The position numbers and the translations under genes were made by a program. Below the pieces are notes generated by a model, which was not told the DNA's origin, searched no databases, and was given only the letters and a program-made list of their open reading frames with translations. Of a stretch of DNA of 9,397 bases, positions 6,637 through 9,397 are shown piece by piece; positions within the stretch are counted from its first letter, which is position 1; each line of letters starts with the position of its first letter. The stretch is from RFPW01 sp040401595. Its GTDB lineage: Bacteria; Pseudomonadota; Gammaproteobacteria; Burkholderiales; Burkholderiaceae_E. Location of the stretch: NCBI GenBank assembly GCA_040401595.1, contig JBBAOE010000055.1, positions 1-9,397 on the forward strand, written 5' to 3'.

Positions 6637-7853
6637 CAGTCAGACTCCGTCGCTACGAGGCAAATGATCGGGTTGCAGAGCCCTTGGTCACGGATCGAGG
6701 CCTCGATTGATTCCAGATTGACGAGCGATCCAATCACGATCGGGGTGTCTGCATCGACATAACGAGCGAGTCCATGGGGGGCGACGATGGATTGGCCAGC
6801 CAGTGTCCGGCCATGGTGAACCGGGTTGGAATCGACGAACACGGCAATGTCGGCATCGCCGAGGCTGGTCTCGCCGAGCAGTCGCATCGTCAACTGACCA
6901 ACCCCCCAGACCGCGACGCGTTGCCCGGCAACGCGTCTCTGGAGAGTCTGGTCGATCCGCTGCATGAACTCCGCGGAAAGCGCGACATATGCCCCGAGGG
7001 CATCACGCGTAAGGAAATCGTGCAAACCGGATAGCGATCTGGTCGGCCGCGAGAAGGCGAAGATCGCTGGATACCGGCGGCCGTGCGGCAGCGGCAGCGT
7101 CTTCGAGCCGCTTCGAACTGTTTCCCAACCGCATGCGTTCAGTGCATTGTGTAGCGTCGCCGTAGAAAAATGGTTGATGTGCTCGAGGTTGAAATCCTGA
7201 AACGGAGCAATAAGGCACTCTCCATATCTGTCCGCATCGGGCACCTCGACGTAGAGCCATCCCTGAGTCGTCAGGAGCCGGCCGATGCTCGACAGTGCCG
7301 CCGGCACGTCACGCACGTGTTCGAGAACGTGGCTCAGAATGACACCGTCAAACTCTGCGAGGTCGAGCGGATGGTTGTCGAGCGTGCCAACCACCCCCCG
7401 ATGGCCTCGTTCACTGACAGCAGCCGCACATGCAGGGGCCGGATCCATCCCTGAAAGAGAATGAAATCCGAACTCAGCGAGGCTGTCGAGCAGGCCGCCT
7501 GCACCGCAACCGATGTCGAGGATCCGCTGATCCGTGCCCCCTGCGAAATCGCGGATGTCACGTGCTGTATCCCTCAGCCGTTCACGGTCTTCCGAGACGG
7601 CGCCCGACCCGCTGGAGAGACGTGGGTCGGCGTATTTTGAAATTTCGCGGTAGTAGCGGTCGTAGTCCTCGCGTGTATTCGGGGTATCGTTGAAACAAAA
7701 CCCGCAGCCCGTACATGCGACGACGTGAACGACGGAGTCGAGAGGATGATCCGTCGGGAGGATGTACCTACCCTTGTGAATCGTTTGCACAGACACGCCC
7801 CCGCATTGGGGGCATGGGCGACGGGCGTTCCACGTTTTGGGATCGCCGGTCAC
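6636..7853 (-). CDS. Zinc-ribbon SAM-dependent methyltransferase resembling sugar C-methyltransferases (TylC3/TcaB9 type)
   Basis: This 405-residue protein has the three-part layout of sugar C-methyltransferases. An N-terminal zinc ribbon has cysteines C14/C17 and C47/C50. The SAM-binding core has LDIGCGAGG at 112-120, SGMDPAP at 134-140 and SHVLEHV at 174-180. EHINHFS at 224-230 holds the Glu-His pair that, in characterised relatives such as TcaB9, lies at the active site. The C-terminal Rossmann-like domain has VAVWGVGQ at 313-320 and VDSNP at 340-344. Known members methylate C3 of 4-keto deoxysugars bound to dTDP; many relatives in polysaccharide loci are untested, so the exact substrate is unknown. 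The start is GTG at 7853, sharing GTGA with the NeuB-like stop and preceded by a strong GGAGG five bases away (7859-7863). The stop overlaps the ThDP-enzyme start by one base. The DTPNTREDYDRYY stretch at 56-68 is, from memory, typical of methyltransferases found beside such ThDP enzymes. Confidence 0.9.
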   Translation of the reverse strand: MTGDPKTWNARRPCPQCGGVSVQTIHKGRYILPTDHPLDSVVHVVACTGCGFCFNDTPNTREDYDRYYREISKYADPRLSSGSGAVSEDRERLRDTARDIRDFAGGTDQRILDIGCGAGGLLDSLAEFGFHSLSGMDPAPACAAAVSERGHRGVVGTLDNHPLDLAEFDGVILSHVLEHVRDVPAALSSIGRLLTTQGWLYVEVPDADRYGECLIAPFQDFNLEHINHFSTATLHNALNACGWETVRSGSKTLPLPHGRRYPAIFAFSRPTRSLSGLHDFLTRDALGAYVALSAEFMQRIDQTLQRRVAGQRVAVWGVGQLTMRLLGETSLGDADIAVFVDSNPVHHGRTLAGQSIVAPHGLARYVDADTPIVIGSLVNLESIEASIRDQGLCNPIICLVATESD

Positions 7854-8944
7854 AACCCCCTCCGCATGATCAGTTCCTTCAACTGTGACGTGTACGCGTA
7901 CGCACTATCGATCGCATCGATAGTGATCGGCTGATCCTTCTGAACGGGCCGCTGGAGGGTCTCGCCGGACATGAGCTCGCGGCACGAGATCTGGCCCTTC
8001 TGTAAGGGAATCGCCAGATAGAGATCGTCGTACATCGTGTCGTGGTTGAGTATGTAGCCTTCGGGAAGGTCTCGCTTCGCGTACACTCCTCGCACGAGCG
8101 CATCGAGATATTCAACCTCTCGGTCAGGCGGCCGCCGCTTTTGGTCCGGACTGCCACCGCACATGTTCCTCGCACGTGCGAACGCCTTGAACCAGGTATC
8201 GACCTGCTCTGGCAGGGAACAATACGGCGACACTGCGATGCCGTCCGCGTCGATATCGATGTGCCGTTCAAACGTCCGAGCGCCCTTCGCGTAGGCGATG
8301 AGCATCGAGGCCTGCCAGTCAGCATGCTCGTGCGTAGAGAGTCCGACGACGTGGCCGGGATACCGGGCCTTGAGGTAGTCGACCTGATTCAGCTCAAGCT
8401 CATCTTCTTCCGTTGGGTACAACGAAACGCAGTGATTGATTGCGAGGGGGATGTTCCGCCGCTCAAAGAACGTGACGAGATCGTCGGTGTCTTTCTGGGA
8501 CGTTCCACCGGTCGACACAATCACGGGTCGCTTCGTCGCCGCGATCTTTTCAAGGAGCACCCAGTCGTTCATGTCGGAACTGGCGATCTTGATGATCGGC
8601 ACGCCGAGTTCCACACAAAGATCGACCGACGCCTCATCGAATGGAGTCGCCATCGGGATGCACGAAGCCTTCTTGACCGCCGCGACAAGCGTCGTGTAGT
8701 CGTCCTTCGACATCTTCGTATCGAGCGTCTTCTTGATGTAGCGGACGTCCTGCCGGTCGCGGAACTCCTTGTGAATGAAGTTATCGACATCGCGGAACTG
8801 GAGTTTGATCGCTGCCCGCACGTTATTGAAACGGACGATCCGGGAGTGCTGCCGGATGATCTCGAGACCGCGATCCACGCTCCCCCAGTGGTTGTTGGCT
8901 ACTTCGAGGACGAACAGGTCTTCAAACAGGTCACGGTGATTCAT
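7850..8944 (-). CDS. NeuB-family (N-acetylneuraminate synthase-like) PEP-condensing enzyme with C-terminal SAF domain
   Basis: From the ATG at 8944 the protein has 364 residues. The barrel opens with VLEVANNHWGS at 12-22 (NeuB: E-I-G-x-N-H-x-G), has AIKLQFRD at 45-52 in place of the usual VKFQ, TPFDEASVD at 100-108 and IIKIASSDMNDW at 117-128. The likely metal-binding histidines are H171 (INHCVSLYP) and H205 (GLSTHE); ERH at 226-228 corresponds to the usual EKH. A SAF (antifreeze-like) domain follows from about residue 280, with RGVYAKRDLPEG at 285-296 carrying the conserved arginine. The family condenses phosphoenolpyruvate with an aldose or aldose phosphate to a 2-keto-3-deoxy sugar acid in the cytoplasm. 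It is the first gene of the five-gene operon. Start choice: TTG at 9013 or ATG at 9001 would add 23 or 19 residues with no family character, so 8944 is preferred, although no clear Shine-Dalgarno site precedes any of the three. Confidence 0.9.
   Translation of the reverse strand: MNHRDLFEDLFVLEVANNHWGSVDRGLEIIRQHSRIVRFNNVRAAIKLQFRDVDNFIHKEFRDRQDVRYIKKTLDTKMSKDDYTTLVAAVKKASCIPMATPFDEASVDLCVELGVPIIKIASSDMNDWVLLEKIAATKRPVIVSTGGTSQKDTDDLVTFFERRNIPLAINHCVSLYPTEEDELELNQVDYLKARYPGHVVGLSTHEHADWQASMLIAYAKGARTFERHIDIDADGIAVSPYCSLPEQVDTWFKAFARARNMCGGSPDQKRRPPDREVEYLDALVRGVYAKRDLPEGYILNHDTMYDDLYLAIPLQKGQISCRELMSGETLQRPVQKDQPITIDAIDSAYAYTSQLKELIMRRGL
7859..7863 (-). promoter_or_regulatory. Ribosome binding site of the C-methyltransferase-like gene
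   Basis: On the minus strand GGAGG, within a longer GGAGGGGG, lies 5 bases before the GTG at 7853. It sits inside the last codons of the NeuB-like gene (Arg-Arg-Gly). It decides the GTG start and shows that this gene can recruit ribosomes itself as well as through coupling. Confidence 0.65.
7892..7925. repeat. Adjacent palindrome and perfect 9-bp inverted repeat
   Basis: GTACGCGTAC at 7892-7901 is a perfect 10-base palindrome. One base later CACTATCGA (7903-7911) and TCGATAGTG (7917-7925) form a perfect 9-bp inverted repeat around a 5-base loop. Both lie in the codons after the SAF domain of the NeuB-like gene, about 40-70 bases upstream of the next gene's ribosome binding site on the transcribed strand. 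A hairpin in the operon mRNA is possible. No T-run follows on that strand, so it does not look like an intrinsic terminator. Confidence 0.5.
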
Positions 8945-9207
8945 GGCGAGTGCACTGCCGATGGCTGTGAGGTGTGGTCGCCGCACATCCGCTGGCGGCA
9001 TTTCTTTGCCCAAATGTGCTCGACGCCCAACGGCGTAGAGTTAGGGTGAAGATACCGTATATCCCCTCCGTCGAGAACGATGCGGTCTCCTCCTGGAACG
9101 AGTATCCTGACGACCTTAGTCCGCACTGGTGGTGATCTTGGCCTCGTCATCGTCCGCAGTACCAACTGAGTCGAACCTGCATATTCACGGTGATTTCCTC
9201 CAATTCC
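8945..9207. other. Divergent intergenic region, presumed promoter area
   Basis: This region of about 260 bases separates the five-gene minus-strand operon from the plus-strand reading frame at the right edge, so promoters for both should lie here. The most A/T-rich patch is GATACCGTATAT at 9051-9062; read on the minus strand it gives TATACGG and TATCTT, weak -10-like matches without a convincing -35 partner. No operator, riboswitch, terminator or RNA gene was recognised. Overlapping minus-strand frames here give Gly/Arg/Pro-rich translations without family features and are treated as non-coding. If the synthase really starts at 9001 or 9013, the region is correspondingly shorter. Confidence 0.4.
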
Positions 9208-9397
9208 ATGAGCATCCCAATGGCCGCTCGGCATCCCGCCACTCGTGAACTTCCGGTAAAGCATGTCTCCGTTCCCGCTCCCAAACGCGCTATTCTCCCC
9301 TGGCTGCCCCCACTCCTCGGCCTCGTCGCCATCGCCTGGTGCACCGGCACCGGCCGCTGGACCGCCGCCGCCTGGAATACCCCCACCCAATACCTCG
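9208..9397 (+). CDS. N-terminal fragment of a probable membrane protein (runs off window)
   Basis: From ATG 9208 (or in-frame ATG 9220) the frame stays open to the window end, giving 63 codons. A polar, basic N-terminus of about 30 residues is followed by a hydrophobic helix (ILPWLPPLLGLVAIAW) and then a Trp-rich stretch, RWTAAAWNTPTQYL. Third codon positions are mostly C or G in the second half, as expected for a real gene at this base composition. GGTGA at 9189-9193 is a possible but distant ribosome binding site. The polar start, first helix and then W...W...Y pattern recall the beginning of exosortase/EpsH-like proteins, which would fit a polysaccharide locus, but the diagnostic catalytic Cys/Arg/His lie beyond the window. 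This is a weak inference; any multi-pass membrane protein would fit. Confidence 0.5.
   Translation, partial: MSIPMAARHPATRELPVKHVSVPAPKRAILPWLPPLLGLVAIAWCTGTGRWTAAAWNTPTQYL

Noticed and set aside
5806..6762. 318-residue + strand reading frame opposite the ThDP enzyme
   Set aside because: It lies antisense to a well-supported enzyme gene and its translation (His/Arg/Gly-rich, no motifs) is a typical high-GC shadow frame.
8042..9049. 335-residue + strand reading frame opposite the NeuB-like gene
   Set aside because: It is antisense to a gene with clear NeuB motifs and has no domain features of its own; a shadow of biased codon use.
8941..9390. 149-residue minus-strand reading frame across the divergent intergenic region
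   Set aside because: The Gly-rich first half is the mirror of Pro/Ala-rich codons in the + strand frame at 9208, and the rest shows no recognisable domain. It also overlaps the start of the NeuB-like gene.

Overview
The window is a G+C-rich stretch (about 60% by eye) of bacterial DNA that is almost entirely coding. It is devoted to cell-surface carbohydrate biosynthesis. The polyprenyl-phosphate glycosyltransferase, polytopic membrane protein and NeuB/ThDP/methyltransferase genes point to a Gram-negative-type bacterium with a large exopolysaccharide, O-antigen or glycosylation locus. A planctomycete-like host is possible but cannot be shown from this sequence alone. No tRNA, rRNA, CRISPR array, insertion sequence or phage gene was found.

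Left part, + strand (2-3023): the 3' part of a large polytopic membrane protein (its start lies outside the window) is followed after 49 bases by a GtrB/DPM1-type family 2 glycosyltransferase with two C-terminal membrane helices. Together they look like a lipid-linked sugar donor synthase plus a membrane protein that could use the donor.

Middle and right part, - strand (3027-8944, transcribed right to left): five genes form one compact operon, joined by 1- or 4-base stop/start overlaps at all four junctions. The order is NeuB-family synthase, zinc-ribbon sugar C-methyltransferase-like protein, acetolactate-synthase-like ThDP enzyme, FkbM methyltransferase with an N-terminal nucleotide-binding-like domain, and HAD phosphatase. 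By family chemistry the first three could add C3 (from PEP), C1 (from SAM) and C2 (from pyruvate) units to a sugar. The FkbM enzyme could O-methylate, and the HAD enzyme could remove a phosphate. This suggests a pathway for an unusual branched or nonulosonic-acid-like sugar, and it is the most interesting element here. No nucleotidyltransferase, aminotransferase or dehydratase is visible, so the pathway must draw on genes outside the window.

The left + strand genes and the - strand operon converge with only 3 bases between stop codons and no recognisable terminator. At the right edge a roughly 260-base intergenic region separates the operon from a divergent + strand reading frame that runs off the window. 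That frame encodes the start of a probable membrane protein.
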